Of a stretch of DNA of 64,000 nucleotides, positions 1-8,509 are shown piece after piece. Every line of letters starts with the position of its first letter. The first letter of the stretch is position 1. Origin of the DNA: an uncultured Paracoccaceae bacterium (GTDB lineage Bacteria; Pseudomonadota; Alphaproteobacteria; Rhodobacterales; Rhodobacteraceae); the NCBI GenBank assembly GCA_947499725.1, contig CANMPK010000004.1, positions 275,550 through 339,549 of the forward strand. The letters run 5' to 3'. The notes beneath the pieces were generated by a model, which saw nothing but the letters and a program-made list of their open reading frames with translations, ran no database searches and was not told the origin of the DNA. The position numbers and the translations under genes are program-made.

Positions 1-815
1 AAATCCTGAAGGCGGAAAGCAATGTCGCGGTCATTCAGATGCCGGGAACGGGCATCAACTATATGCCAATCAACGTAACCTCGGCACCCTTTGATAACAT
101 CAAAGTGCGCGAAGCCACCGGGCTTGCCATCAATCAAGAGGCAATTGTCGCGTCCATCTACAACGGCGTCGGAGCGCCTGCTCACAACTTCCTGATATCA
201 TCTCTGCCCGAGGCCGATGTCGATCCGGCGCTGAATGTCTCCTTTGATCTTGATCGTGCAAAGATGCTGCTGGACGAGGCCGGATGGATGATGGGCGACG
301 GCGCGGTGCGCTCGAAAGACGGCGTGCCGCTTTCGGTAAAGTTGTTCACGCAAAATGGCGAAGAATTCACCTCGCTTACTCAGGTGGTTCAGGCTCAGCT
401 GGCCGATGTCGGGATGGAGGCGGTTATCACCGTCTTCGACAGCTCAACCATTCGCGACGAGTATAAAAACAACCGGCACCAACTGGCGGTACGCGGATAT
501 GACTGGAACAACTCGGACATCCTTGACTGGTTCTTTTCCGGCAAGCGTCTGGGCTATCCGAATGTGTCGATGTGGGAAGATGCCGAAGGTCAGCGCCTGA
601 ACGACGTAGCGATGGAAGACAGCACAAATTCGGATGAACGTATCGCCAACTTCAAAGCGTATCACGAGTATGTTCTGTCGCAGCACCTATTCGTGCCGAT
701 TTATCAGCCGACGAAGAACATCGCCTACAATTCCGACCGTCTAAGCGTGCCGGATCCGGTACGCGGCACGCGTTTCCGCTCGCAGACCGTGCTCGACATG
801 GCTGTCGTCGAGTAA
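1..815 (+). CDS. ABC transporter substrate-binding protein, family 5 (C-terminal part)
   Basis: This is the C-terminal part of a periplasmic solute-binding protein of the dipeptide/oligopeptide/nickel type (SBP_bac_5). The open frame runs in from the window edge without a start, so the N-terminus and signal peptide lie outside. Visible family features are the stretch NYMPINVTSAPFDNIKVREATGL, shortened here to its core FDNIKVREA, followed by AINQEAIV, which matches the usual 'F.d.rvRqAi..AidR..i' region, and a typical ending with PIYQPTKNIAYNSDRL. It would deliver a peptide or similar ligand to the permease pair encoded immediately downstream. The specific ligand cannot be read from the sequence. 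Confidence 0.9.
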   Translation, partial: ILKAESNVAVIQMPGTGINYMPINVTSAPFDNIKVREATGLAINQEAIVASIYNGVGAPAHNFLISSLPEADVDPALNVSFDLDRAKMLLDEAGWMMGDGAVRSKDGVPLSVKLFTQNGEEFTSLTQVVQAQLADVGMEAVITVFDSSTIRDEYKNNRHQLAVRGYDWNNSDILDWFFSGKRLGYPNVSMWEDAEGQRLNDVAMEDSTNSDERIANFKAYHEYVLSQHLFVPIYQPTKNIAYNSDRLSVPDPVRGTRFRSQTVLDMAVVE

Positions 816-888
816 TCGCCGACAGCCGCGTGGGCCCGTCCCTTGAAAGGTGAGGGGCGGGATCCACGCGCGGCGCGGTTGGTTTGAT

Positions 889-1818
889 ATGCTTTTACGA
901 TACATCTTTTTTCGGACGCTCATGCTGATCCCTGTGTCGATCTCGATTTCGGTCGTGATATTCCTGATTGTTCAACTTCTGCCGGGCGATCCGATCGACA
1001 ACCTGATCCGTGTAGGATCGTCGACGGAGGATCGAAAAACGCTGGTGCTCAAATACGGGCTGGATCAGCCCCTGGCCGTCCAATATTTTCGTTGGATCGG
1101 AGCAATATTTCAGGGCGATTTCGGCGAGGCCATCGTGCTGCGGCGGCCTGTCGCCGACCTGATCGCGCAGAATCTGCCCTACAGCCTTAGGCTGGGTGGA
1201 GCAGCGTTCGCGTTTTCCAGCATCGCTGGTATCACACTTGGCACGATATCGGCCACGACGCGCTCAGCCATCGTCGAGAACATCATGCGCGGCTTCATTC
1301 TGCTGGGCTCAACTGTGCCGGGGTTTTGGCTGGCGCTTTTGATGATCCTGTTTTTTGCGGTGCAGCTGCAATGGTTTCCGGTTTCGGGCGCCAAGGGCTG
1401 GAGCTCGCTGGTGCTGCCAGTTCTGACCATCGGTTTCGGCGGTGTGGCCCTGGTCGCGCGTGTGACCCGCGTGGCTTTGCTTGATGTGCGGCGCGAGGAT
1501 TTCGTGACGCTGCTGCACGCCAAAGGCCTGCCCTCGAGAACCATACTTTTCCGCCACCTGATGCCGCACGCGATGTTGCCGGTCGTAACCATTTTGGCGC
1601 TCAGGATCGGGTGGATACTGGGCGGCGCGGTCACCGTCGAGTTTGTTTTCGGTCGTCCCGGACTGGGGTCACTGCTGATCCGGGCGATCGGCCAGCGGGA
1701 TTACCCGCTCGTACAGGGTTGCCTTTTAATGCTGGCACTGGCGGTCATGCTGGGCACCTTGATCGGCGACGTGACGCAAGCCGCAATGGATCCACGCATT
1801 CGTGAGACTAAGAAATGA
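889..1818 (+). CDS. ABC transporter permease, DppB/GsiC type
   Basis: Inner-membrane permease of a peptide-type ABC importer, about 309 residues, the normal length for this family. It begins MLLRYIFFRTLMLIPV with a first membrane helix, has the DppB-type N-terminal soluble segment (GDPIDNL, YGLDQPLAVQY) and the cytoplasmic EAA-like loop (LHAKGLPSRTILFRHLMPHA) that contacts the ATPases. I chose the ATG at 889 because the in-frame ATG at 850 would add an arginine-rich leader unlike the family. Its stop overlaps the next start (ATGA), indicating translational coupling in one operon with the binding protein and the other transporter parts. Confidence 0.93.
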   Translation: MLLRYIFFRTLMLIPVSISISVVIFLIVQLLPGDPIDNLIRVGSSTEDRKTLVLKYGLDQPLAVQYFRWIGAIFQGDFGEAIVLRRPVADLIAQNLPYSLRLGGAAFAFSSIAGITLGTISATTRSAIVENIMRGFILLGSTVPGFWLALLMILFFAVQLQWFPVSGAKGWSSLVLPVLTIGFGGVALVARVTRVALLDVRREDFVTLLHAKGLPSRTILFRHLMPHAMLPVVTILALRIGWILGGAVTVEFVFGRPGLGSLLIRAIGQRDYPLVQGCLLMLALAVMLGTLIGDVTQAAMDPRIRETKK

Positions 1819-2699
1819 CGAGTATCACAGACACCATCGCCCGCGCGCTTTCGGGTTTCCGCAGCACGCCAATGTCGCGAGCCTTTGGGTCATGGCTGGG
1901 CAAGATCGCTGGCGGATTTCTGGCGCTGCTTGTGTTAACCGCGATCTTTGCGCCCTGGATCACGCCGTTCGATTATACCGCGCAGGACCTCACCAACGGC
2001 AATGCTCCGCCGGGATGGCCGCATCTCTTGGGAACGGATCAATTCGGCCGCGACGTGCTCAGCCGGGTAATCTATGGCGCGCGGACCTCGTTGTCGGTCA
2101 GCGCCACGGCGATTGCCATCTCGATCACCGTCGGCATGACCCTGGGCGCCGCCGCGGGCTATTTCGGCGGTTTCTTTGAACGCGCTGTGATGACGGTCGT
2201 CGATCTCACCTGGTCTTTCCCCGATATCCTTATCGCGCTGATCTTTGTCGCAATCATCGGCCCGGGTCTGACCTCGACCACCTTCGCCATCGCAATTGCC
2301 TATTTGGCCCAGTTCACACGGCTGACCCGGGCCCAAATCGTGCGACTGAAACAGGAAACCTTCATCGAGGTGACGATAAATCTCGGCGCCAAACCGCACC
2401 ATATCTTGCTGAAACACCTGCTGCCCAACGCCATTGCGCCGGTGATCGTCGTGGGCATGTTGGCCATCGGCGACGGCATCGTGCTGGAGGCGACGTTGGG
2501 CTTTTTCGGCCTCGGCGCGCAACCGCCCACGCCTAGCTGGGGCGCGATGATGGCATCCGGGACGGCGAAATTGTTTCTTTCCCCGTGGGTCATAATTTCC
2601 CCCGGAGTCGTTGTCGCCGTGACGGTCATCGCCGTGAACCTGTTCGGAGACGAATTGATCCGGGCGTTGGATATCCGCGACCGAATCCGGGACTCATGA
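1815..2699 (+). CDS. ABC transporter permease, DppC/GsiD type
   Basis: Second inner-membrane permease of the importer, 294 residues. It shows the DppC signature: an N-terminal helix ending in FAPWITPFDYTAQDL, then HLLGTDQFGRDVLSRVIYGARTSL, and a C-terminal EAA loop (INLGAKPHHILLKHLLPNA). It pairs with the DppB-type protein to form the transmembrane channel. Start and stop both overlap neighbours by four bases (ATGA), so the whole transporter is probably read from one message. Family assignment is firm; substrate range is unknown. Confidence 0.94.
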   Translation: MTSITDTIARALSGFRSTPMSRAFGSWLGKIAGGFLALLVLTAIFAPWITPFDYTAQDLTNGNAPPGWPHLLGTDQFGRDVLSRVIYGARTSLSVSATAIAISITVGMTLGAAAGYFGGFFERAVMTVVDLTWSFPDILIALIFVAIIGPGLTSTTFAIAIAYLAQFTRLTRAQIVRLKQETFIEVTINLGAKPHHILLKHLLPNAIAPVIVVGMLAIGDGIVLEATLGFFGLGAQPPTPSWGAMMASGTAKLFLSPWVIISPGVVVAVTVIAVNLFGDELIRALDIRDRIRDS

Positions 2700-3652
2700 C
2701 CATGCTGGAGGTCCGCGATCTCGAGGTTGCCTTCGGCCAAATTGCTCCGCTCTGCGGGGTCAGCTTTGCGCTGGAGAAGGGCGAAACGCTAGGCATCGTC
2801 GGCGAAAGCGGGTCTGGCAAATCCCTGACGGCCATGAGCGTCATGGGTCTGCTGCCGCTCTCTGGTGGCCGGATCACTGCCGGCTCGATCATCTTTGACG
2901 GGCAGGAGTTGACCAAACTACCCGAGGCCGCCTATCGCAAACTTCGCGGCGGTCGGTTGGGGTTGATCACGCAGAACCCGATGACCTCGCTCGACCCGTT
3001 GCAAAAGATCGGACCGCAGGTCGATGCCGTTGCGCGACTACATCTCGGCATTACAGGACAGCAAGCGCGCGCACGCACCATCGAAATTCTCGGAACGCTG
3101 CGCATTCCCGAGCCCGCACTGATCTGCGACCGCTATCCGCACCAGATGTCCGGCGGCATGAAACAGCGCATTGTCATCGCCGGGGCGCTTGCAGCCAATC
3201 CCGACCTTTTGGTGGCCGATGAACCAACCACGGCGCTGGACGTGACTGTTCAAGCCCAGATCATCCGCCTCCTCGATGATCTGGTGAAAGAGCGCGCCCT
3301 GTCGCTGGTGCTGATCACCCATGATATGAGCGTCGTTGCTCAGACCTGCGACAAAGTCGTTGTCATGTATGCCGGGCGCGCCATCGAGCAAGGGCCGGTC
3401 GAGGCGATCTTTGCCGAACCTCAGCACCCCTACACCCAAGCATTGATCGGCTGCATTCCCAAGGGGCTGAGCGAGGATGAACACTTGGTCGGAATTCCCG
3501 GCACCGTGCCGACCGTGATGAACTATCCCAAAGGGTGCCCGTTTCATCCCCGATGTATCCGGGCCGAAGATATCTGCACGAAGACCAGCCCATCGTTATT
3601 GCCAAGAGGCGACGGCGCCGTTTCCTGTCATTTTCCCGGGGCGGCGCCGTGA
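2696..3652 (+). CDS. ABC transporter ATP-binding protein, DppD type
   Basis: Cytoplasmic ATPase of the importer, about 318 residues from the ATG at 2696, which overlaps the stop of the permease gene. The Walker A motif GESGSGKS, the ABC signature MSGGMKQR, the Walker B region [12 protein letters not shown] and the H-loop LITHDM are all present. The C-terminal oligopeptide-transporter extension ([14 protein letters not shown]) with paired cysteines is typical of DppD/OppD proteins and in relatives can carry an Fe-S centre. A longer in-frame ORF reaches back into the permease gene but has no family similarity there. It acts with the next gene as a heterodimeric motor. Confidence 0.94.
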   Translation: MTMLEVRDLEVAFGQIAPLCGVSFALEKGETLGIVGESGSGKSLTAMSVMGLLPLSGGRITAGSIIFDGQELTKLPEAAYRKLRGGRLGLITQNPMTSLDPLQKIGPQVDAVARLHLGITGQQARARTIEILGTLRIPEPALICDRYPHQMSGGMKQRIVIAGALAANPDLLVADEPTTALDVTVQAQIIRLLDDLVKERALSLVLITHDMSVVAQTCDKVVVMYAGRAIEQGPVEAIFAEPQHPYTQALIGCIPKGLSEDEHLVGIPGTVPTVMNYPKGCPFHPRCIRAEDICTKTSPSLLPRGDGAVSCHFPGAAP

Positions 3653-4602
3653 CCGACCTGCTTGAGGTACGCAACCTGTCCAAACAATTCAAAAGCTCCG
3701 GCGGTCCGTTTCGCAAGCCTCGAGCGATGTATGCAGTCAACGACGTGTCCTTTGACTTGGCCAAGGGTCGCGTTATCGGCGTTGTCGGCGAAAGCGGCTG
3801 CGGCAAGTCCACATTGGCGCGGCTGATCCTGCGGTTGATCGAGCCCAGCACGGGCTCGCTGCGCTTTGACGGCGATGACCTGCGCGCCAAATCGCCCGCC
3901 GCGATGCGCCGCTTGCGCGCCGACATGCAGATGGTGTTTCAGGATCCTTATTCGGCAATCGATCCGCGCTATACCATCACGCGGGCTCTGATCGAGCCGT
4001 TCGTGGTTCAAGGCCGGTACACCAATGGCACAGCGGACCAGGAGGTTTCAGAGCTTTTGACATTGGTCGGGTTGTCCCCCGGTCTTGCAAGCAGCTTTCC
4101 GCACCAGATCTCGGGTGGACAGAAACAGCGTGTGGGCATCGCACGCGCGCTGGCGTTGCGGCCTCGGCTTTTGGTGCTGGACGAGCCCACGGCATCGCTC
4201 GACGTGTCTGTCCAGGCGCAGATCATCAGCCTGCTTGAAAAGCTGCGTGACGACCTGGGGCTGACCTATCTGTTCATCAGCCACGATCTGAGTTTGGTGC
4301 GATATTTCTGCGACGAAATTCTGGTGATGTATCTGGGCCGGGTGGTCGAGGCGCTGCCCGAAACTGATGCGACTGTGCGCCATCCCTATACCGCCACGTT
4401 GATGGATAGCACCTTTGCGCCCGATCCGAGACAACGCCGCATCATCGCGCCGCTGGAGGGCGAGGTGCCAAGTCCATTCGATCAGCCGCCGGGCTGCGCC
4501 TTTGCCGACCGTTGCCCGCGTGCGACGGCGATCTGTCGAAGCGAAACACCGGTCTTGTCGACGGCTTTCGGGCACGCCGTCGCCTGCCACAACCCCCTCT
4601 GA
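3649..4602 (+). CDS. ABC transporter ATP-binding protein, DppF type
   Basis: Second ATPase of the peptide-type importer, about 317 residues. I placed the start at the GTG at 3649, which overlaps the previous stop as GTGA and leaves the normal beginning [13 protein letters not shown]. Motifs seen: Walker A GESGCGKST, signature ISGGQKQR, Walker B LLVLDEPTASLD, H-loop FISHDL, and the C-terminal segment GCAFADRCPRATAIC characteristic of DppF/OppF. Together with the DppD-type subunit it would power uptake. The operon continues after a 12-base gap into the metallopeptidase gene. Confidence 0.94.
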   Translation: MTDLLEVRNLSKQFKSSGGPFRKPRAMYAVNDVSFDLAKGRVIGVVGESGCGKSTLARLILRLIEPSTGSLRFDGDDLRAKSPAAMRRLRADMQMVFQDPYSAIDPRYTITRALIEPFVVQGRYTNGTADQEVSELLTLVGLSPGLASSFPHQISGGQKQRVGIARALALRPRLLVLDEPTASLDVSVQAQIISLLEKLRDDLGLTYLFISHDLSLVRYFCDEILVMYLGRVVEALPETDATVRHPYTATLMDSTFAPDPRQRRIIAPLEGEVPSPFDQPPGCAFADRCPRATAICRSETPVLSTAFGHAVACHNPL

Positions 4603-4614
4603 AGGTCAAAAAAC

Positions 4615-6099
4615 ATGGCACTGCGAATTCTCACCGCCGACATCGAACACGAGACCAACACATTCAACATTCGCCCCACCGAAATCGTAGACTTTCAAAA
4701 CCGCTATCTGCTTGACGGCGACGCGGCGATTTCGGCACGCGGCGATGCCAATACCGAAATCGCCGGCGCTCTGGATATCGCCCGCCTTCACGGCTGGTCG
4801 CTGACCCACGTCATCAGCGCAGCGGCTGGCCCGGGCGGGCGCGTTACCGATCAGGCCTTTGACACGCTCTGCCGCCCGCTTCTGGACGCGGCCAAATACG
4901 GAAGCTGGGACGGGGTCCTGCTGATCCTGCACGGCGCCATGGTCACCGCCTCGCATGACGACGGCGAGGGAGAAATTCTGCGACGTCTGCGCGCGTTGAC
5001 CGAACCCGATCTGCCGATTGCGGTCACCCTGGATCCGCATGCGAATGTCACCGAAGCGATGTGCGACCTAGCTCAAATCCTCATCTCTTTCACAACCTAT
5101 CCGCATGTAGACATACGGTCGACAGGCCGCCGCGCCGCCGAGTTGTTACATAGGGCGGTGATTGGTGACATTCGCCCTAAGACGTTGCGCGCACAGCGTC
5201 CAATGCTGGAAGAAGCCAACGGCGGGCGCACGGATCTTGGCCCGATGATCGAGCGCCAGGCAATGGCGCGGGCGGCAGAAAAGAGAAAAGGGGTGTATGC
5301 CGTCAGCATCAACGGCGCCTTCCCTTATGCCGACATCGCCGAGGTTGGGCCGACGGTCCTGATCACCGCAGAAACCGAATTGACCGGCGCGCAGGACATA
5401 GCCGAAGAGATTGCCGACGACATCTGGGACCGTCGCGCGGACTTACTCAACACGTACTTGACGGTCGAAGACGCAGCCCGGATTGCAGCATCCTGGAAAG
5501 GCGATGGCGGCCCGCTGGTCATTGCGGATTATGCCGACAATCCCGGTTCAGGCGCCTATGCGGATTCCACGGCGCTCCTGTCCTCGCTCTTGGCAGCGGG
5601 CATCACCGATGCCTGTTTCGGACCGATGGTGGACGAAGAGGTAGCAGCCGCCCTGCAATCCCAGGACATCGGCGCTTCGGTCACCGTGCTCCTAGGCGGC
5701 AAGACGGCCCCCGCGTTCGGCGGCGGGCCATTGAATCTTACCGGTATTGTCCAGTGGCGCGGCGAAGGTCATTACGTTGGCAGTGGCCCCATCATCGGCG
5801 GGCAGCAACGCAGCTTTGGAGCCACTGCCGTTCTATGCGTCGAAGGGATCGATATACTTATCGTAAGCATCGCGCACCAGCTGCTCGACCTGCGCCAATT
5901 CGAAACATTCGGGATCGATCCGGGGCAGAAACGCGTCGTTGCGCTCAAGTCGATGCAGCACTTCCGCGCGGTCTTCGACCCGATTGCCGGTCGCATTATC
6001 GTTTGCGATAGCCGTGCGTTGTGCACCGTCAACTTCGCAGGCCTAGATTATCGCAATGTGCGCCGTCCGATCTATCCGCTTGATGATTTTCAGAACTGA
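4615..6099 (+). CDS. M81 family metallopeptidase (MlrC-like)
   Basis: 494-residue protein of the M81 family, founded on microcystinase C (MlrC), a zinc metallopeptidase that trims linear peptides. The beginning (LTADIEHETNTFN) carries the conserved His/Glu pair, followed by GPGGRV, LILHGAMVT and TLDPHANVT, and later DYADNPGSGAYADST; these are hallmark stretches of the family. It lies 12 bases after the ATPase genes of a peptide transporter, which suggests that the imported compound is a peptide or amide hydrolysed by this enzyme in the cytoplasm. That link is inference from gene order; MlrC-like proteins are often found beside such transporters. The true substrate is unknown. Confidence 0.88.
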   Translation: MALRILTADIEHETNTFNIRPTEIVDFQNRYLLDGDAAISARGDANTEIAGALDIARLHGWSLTHVISAAAGPGGRVTDQAFDTLCRPLLDAAKYGSWDGVLLILHGAMVTASHDDGEGEILRRLRALTEPDLPIAVTLDPHANVTEAMCDLAQILISFTTYPHVDIRSTGRRAAELLHRAVIGDIRPKTLRAQRPMLEEANGGRTDLGPMIERQAMARAAEKRKGVYAVSINGAFPYADIAEVGPTVLITAETELTGAQDIAEEIADDIWDRRADLLNTYLTVEDAARIAASWKGDGGPLVIADYADNPGSGAYADSTALLSSLLAAGITDACFGPMVDEEVAAALQSQDIGASVTVLLGGKTAPAFGGGPLNLTGIVQWRGEGHYVGSGPIIGGQQRSFGATAVLCVEGIDILIVSIAHQLLDLRQFETFGIDPGQKRVVALKSMQHFRAVFDPIAGRIIVCDSRALCTVNFAGLDYRNVRRPIYPLDDFQN

Positions 6100-6629
6100 T
6101 TGCCAATGGCGCCGGTCGCAGCCGTTCCGTCAACAGGTCTGGTCCAGGGGCTGCAGCATTCCGAATTCGGTGCTCTTCTCGCACCATTGGTTTTGTTTAG
6201 AACACGTACCGTCGCCGAAATTCGCGAGCGCCAGGCGTAAAGATTGAGGAACGTGATTGGGACGGGCTGTTGGGGTGGGCGGCTGCATGGTGGGAGCCCA
6301 GATTTTTCTAAAGCGTCCACCGTCCGTGTTATTCACTGACGGAGCAATGCGCCGGTAGCTGCCATTGGCGACAACGCGGCGAAAGCTCGCTGCGTCCGCA
6401 TACCTGACACTAGACTGACTCTCGCTCAACGGCAGCGATGCTGAGAAATTGCTTAAGAAGTCTGTGTCTTGGTTTCTTGATTGCCCTCTCAAGAGAAGGT
6501 AGTCACCTCGATCTTTCGTCAATGCGCTCGCATTGAGAATGTTAGCCACGGGGGTGGCTCAGCGCTCTTATTTCAAATATCCGTGTTTGAAATTCACGTT
6601 TAGTTTCGAGAATGTGTCTAAGTCATTGA
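6100..6629. other. Gene-poor stretch left of the element boundary
   Basis: About 530 bases between the metallopeptidase stop and the left attachment repeat. A 139-codon minus-strand frame (6130-6549) is open, but I see no family motif and no convincing ribosome site, and its composition does not look coding. Before the element inserted, this DNA would have lain directly downstream of the tRNA-Cys 3' end. I see no RNA gene or insertion sequence in it. Confidence 0.5.
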
Positions 6630-6683
6630 TTTAAATGGAGGCGAGTACCGGAATCGAACCGGTGTACACGGATTTGCAATCCG
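6630..6683. repeat. Left attachment site (attL), 54-bp direct repeat
   Basis: This 54-base stretch is identical to 54999-55052. It holds the 3' part of tRNA-Cys on the minus strand, from the encoded CCA (TGG at 6636-6638) through the T-arm to the anticodon region, but the sequence then diverges (GGAAAATT), so no complete tRNA is present here. This is the displaced original 3' end left when the element integrated. Confidence 0.92.
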
Positions 6684-6713
6684 GAAAATTGCGTTGATTT
6701 TAAAGGAAAAAAT

Positions 6714-6774
6714 TGTAAACGGATCCGTTTTGTTCAGGGGCAGTTATCAATGGGTTACGAGCGTTGTGTAAACG
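6714..6774. repeat. Paired TGTAAACG octamers at left end, possible integrase arm sites
   Basis: TGTAAACG occurs at 6714-6721 and again at 6767-6774, within 95 bases of the left attachment core. The same octamer occurs twice at the right end (54938-54945 and 54950-54957), all in the same orientation. In tyrosine-recombinase elements, short direct repeats flanking the core commonly serve as arm-binding sites for the integrase. That role is inferred from placement only. Confidence 0.5.
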
Positions 6775-6911
6775 CTATTCCCCCGCCTGATTGGCAAAGA
6801 AAAACCGCTGAGGGGACGGTCATCCACCTCAACGGCATTAAGAAATATTTCCAAGAACATACATACGCTATCTCGGTCAAAATCTCAACCCAATTGGGGG
6901 TGATTTCATGA
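6750..6911 (+). CDS. Small hypothetical protein coupled to the Rep-like gene
   Basis: A 53-residue open frame starting MGYERCVNAIPPPDWQ and ending KISTQLGVIS. Its stop codon overlaps the start of the next gene as ATGA, the arrangement used throughout this element for coupled genes, which is the main reason to accept it. It has no motif I recognise. Being the first gene inside the left end, it may be a small regulator of the replication-initiator-like gene that follows, but nothing in the sequence proves this. Confidence 0.5.
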   Translation: MGYERCVNAIPPPDWQRKTAEGTVIHLNGIKKYFQEHTYAISVKISTQLGVIS

Positions 6912-7777
6912 GCTGGCGCATCGCAAATGAATGCGCTGAGCGCCGCTTTGGCAGCCCTGCGCGTAAGCAAATCATCATGTTCCTAGCCGACAAGGCGAGC
7001 GATGACGGCTCGGGCATCTGGTGTTCGAAGGGAACGATCCAGCGTCATACCGAATTGGGCGAAAGCACGGTCAAACGCACCATCAACGATTTCCTTCACG
7101 AGGGTATTCTGATCGAGACCGGTCAACGGCGCTGTCAGAACGGCTACACTGTCATTTACCGCATTGTTTTGGCCAAGATATCTCAGCTGGATTCCACTGC
7201 TGAACCTGATGTCGAGACGGGGTCCACAGTGGACCCCGTCCAGAGTGAACCCGGTAGGGGGTCCATGGTGGACGGGGTACGGGGTCCACGGTGGACCCCA
7301 AACCATCCTAAAACCATCCATAAACCACCTACGCGCGTAGACGCGCGCGAGGCGGCGGCGGAGGTTGAAGATTTAGAGTTTGGAAAGATCCTGTCGGCAT
7401 ATCCCGAGGATCGGATCCGAGATCGGAGAACCTGCCTGAAGCAAATTTCGGCGGCGGTGAAGGCAGGTGTCAAAGCTGAGGATCTGTTGCTGGCCGTTAA
7501 AGCTTATGCCGTCGAAACCGAAAGCTACACGCGCAGCAAGGTCTGTTTCGCCGATAATTGGTTCAAGATGCGTCGATGGGAGAAGGGGCTTGCCCAGATC
7601 CAGGTTGATCGTGCGAAAGCCCTTGAGGCCGAAGCCAAGGGGCGCGCTAGCTTGGTCGAATGGATTCTTGGACGCCATCCCCTGTGCAAGCACATCACCC
7701 GTCGTCAGGTAGCTGATTTGCTGGCGAACAAGGCCGTAACGCCAGAGCAAGTGCGTTCAGCGGGGTTGGAGGTGTGA
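6908..7777 (+). CDS. Helix-turn-helix protein, replication-initiator-like
   Basis: 289-residue protein. The N-terminus (about residues 1-85) looks like a winged helix-turn-helix of the HTH_36 type: SPARKQIIMFLADKAS, then WCSKGTIQRHTELGESTVKRTI and a wing. This domain is common in plasmid and phage replication proteins and in first genes of integrative elements. A low-complexity linker of about 40 residues rich in G, S, V, D and P follows, then an alpha-helical C-terminal domain (FGKILSAYPEDRIRDRRTCLKQI ... CFADNWFKMRRWEKGL, cited here in pieces) resembling DnaB-loader or DnaT-like tails. The linker is encoded by DNA containing 19-bp palindromes. A role in element replication or as a regulator is inferred; no enzymatic motif is visible. 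Confidence 0.65.
   Translation: MSWRIANECAERRFGSPARKQIIMFLADKASDDGSGIWCSKGTIQRHTELGESTVKRTINDFLHEGILIETGQRRCQNGYTVIYRIVLAKISQLDSTAEPDVETGSTVDPVQSEPGRGSMVDGVRGPRWTPNHPKTIHKPPTRVDAREAAAEVEDLEFGKILSAYPEDRIRDRRTCLKQISAAVKAGVKAEDLLLAVKAYAVETESYTRSKVCFADNWFKMRRWEKGLAQIQVDRAKALEAEAKGRASLVEWILGRHPLCKHITRRQVADLLANKAVTPEQVRSAGLEV
7219..7299. repeat. Palindromes inside the Rep-like gene
   Basis: Two near-identical 19-bp palindromes, GGGGTCCACAGTGGACCCC at 7219-7237 and GGGGTCCACGGTGGACCCC at 7281-7299, flank a degenerate third copy at about 7258-7276 (GGGGTCCATGGTGGACGGG). Each has 9-bp arms around a single central base. They sit in the linker-coding part of the gene, where they could be binding sites (iteron-like or operator) or strong hairpins. 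Confidence 0.75.
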
Positions 7778-7794
7778 TCTTGTTTTCAGCAAGA

Positions 7795-7843
7795 AATTTA
7801 CGCCGTAGCGTAAAAGTGGACAATTTACGCTACGACGTAAATT
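7795..7843. repeat. 20-bp inverted repeat after the Rep-like gene
   Basis: Left arm AATTTACGCCGTAGCGTAAA (7795-7814) and right arm TTTACGCTACGACGTAAATT (7824-7843) are reverse complements with one mismatch, separated by 9 bases. It starts 17 bases after the Rep-like stop and lies about 200 bases before the antitoxin start. There is no T-run after it, so an operator or origin-related site seems as likely as a terminator. Confidence 0.65.
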
Positions 7844-8044
7844 GCCTGCTTTCATGCCGGTGCCGATTGCACACGACACGCGCGGTGGTGGCTGGTTGTC
7901 GCTGCAGAAACTGTCTCGAAAGGGCCGTGTAATGTGTGCTGTCCGCTAGGGTTGGGATATTCTCGTTGCATTTACGTTTATTTCGTTTATTTTGATTATT
8001 GCGAATGGGGCGCAAGATCCCGTCGTGTGAAAAGGAGAGAATCA

Positions 8045-8509
8045 ATGATGATGCAAGCAAAAGAAGCGTTCGCAGAACGTCTGCCCGATCAGGTCGAAAT
8101 TGAAAATGCTGACAGCCTTCGCCGGATCCTTGCCTCGCAAGTGAACGGTGATGAGGCGGTTGAGCTGAGTCTAGCACTTGGCGAGAAGCAGATCGAACCC
8201 GTGACTTTGGCTCCAGCTCTGGCTGCATCCTTGATGGAGTTGTTGCGGCTGGTTTCAAGCGGCCGAGGGTTTCGGATGATCCCTGTGGATGCAGAACTGA
8301 CGACCCAACAAGCCGCTGATTTGTTGAATGTTTCGCGCCCACATCTCGTGAAGCTTTTAGAAGATGGGGATATTGCGTTCTATAAAACGGGGCGACACCG
8401 CCGTGTGAAAGCAGCGGATCTGTTTGAATACAAAAAGAAACGCGACACCGATCGCTCTGACGCACTGTCTGATCTCGCGGCAATGGACATGGAGAGCGAT
8501 CTTTTATGA
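8045..8509 (+). CDS. Excisionase-type HTH antitoxin
   Basis: 154-residue protein whose C-terminal half is an excisionase/MerR-type helix-turn-helix: LTTQQAADLLNVSRPHLVKLLEDG followed by FYKTGRHRRVKAADL (given in pieces). I chose the first of three adjacent ATG codons at 8045, preceded by an AAGGAGAG ribosome site; the longer frame upstream looks noncoding. The gene overlaps the PIN-domain gene by four bases. This pairing of an HTH_17 protein with a PIN nuclease is a known toxin-antitoxin arrangement, in which the first protein binds and represses both its promoter and the toxin. It would stabilise the element in its host. Confidence 0.82.
   Translation: MMMQAKEAFAERLPDQVEIENADSLRRILASQVNGDEAVELSLALGEKQIEPVTLAPALAASLMELLRLVSSGRGFRMIPVDAELTTQQAADLLNVSRPHLVKLLEDGDIAFYKTGRHRRVKAADLFEYKKKRDTDRSDALSDLAAMDMESDLL

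Noticed and set aside
1935-2522. 195-codon minus-strand frame opposite the DppC-type permease
   Set aside because: Shadow of a strongly supported gene; rich in D, H, R and Q as expected from antisense of hydrophobic coding DNA.
6130-6549. 139-codon minus-strand frame next to the left boundary
   Set aside because: No family motif, no ribosome site and composition unlike the coding genes around it.
6636-6683. A second tRNA-Cys at the left boundary
   Set aside because: Only the 3' half is present; no 5' acceptor strand or D-arm follows, so it is a displaced fragment.
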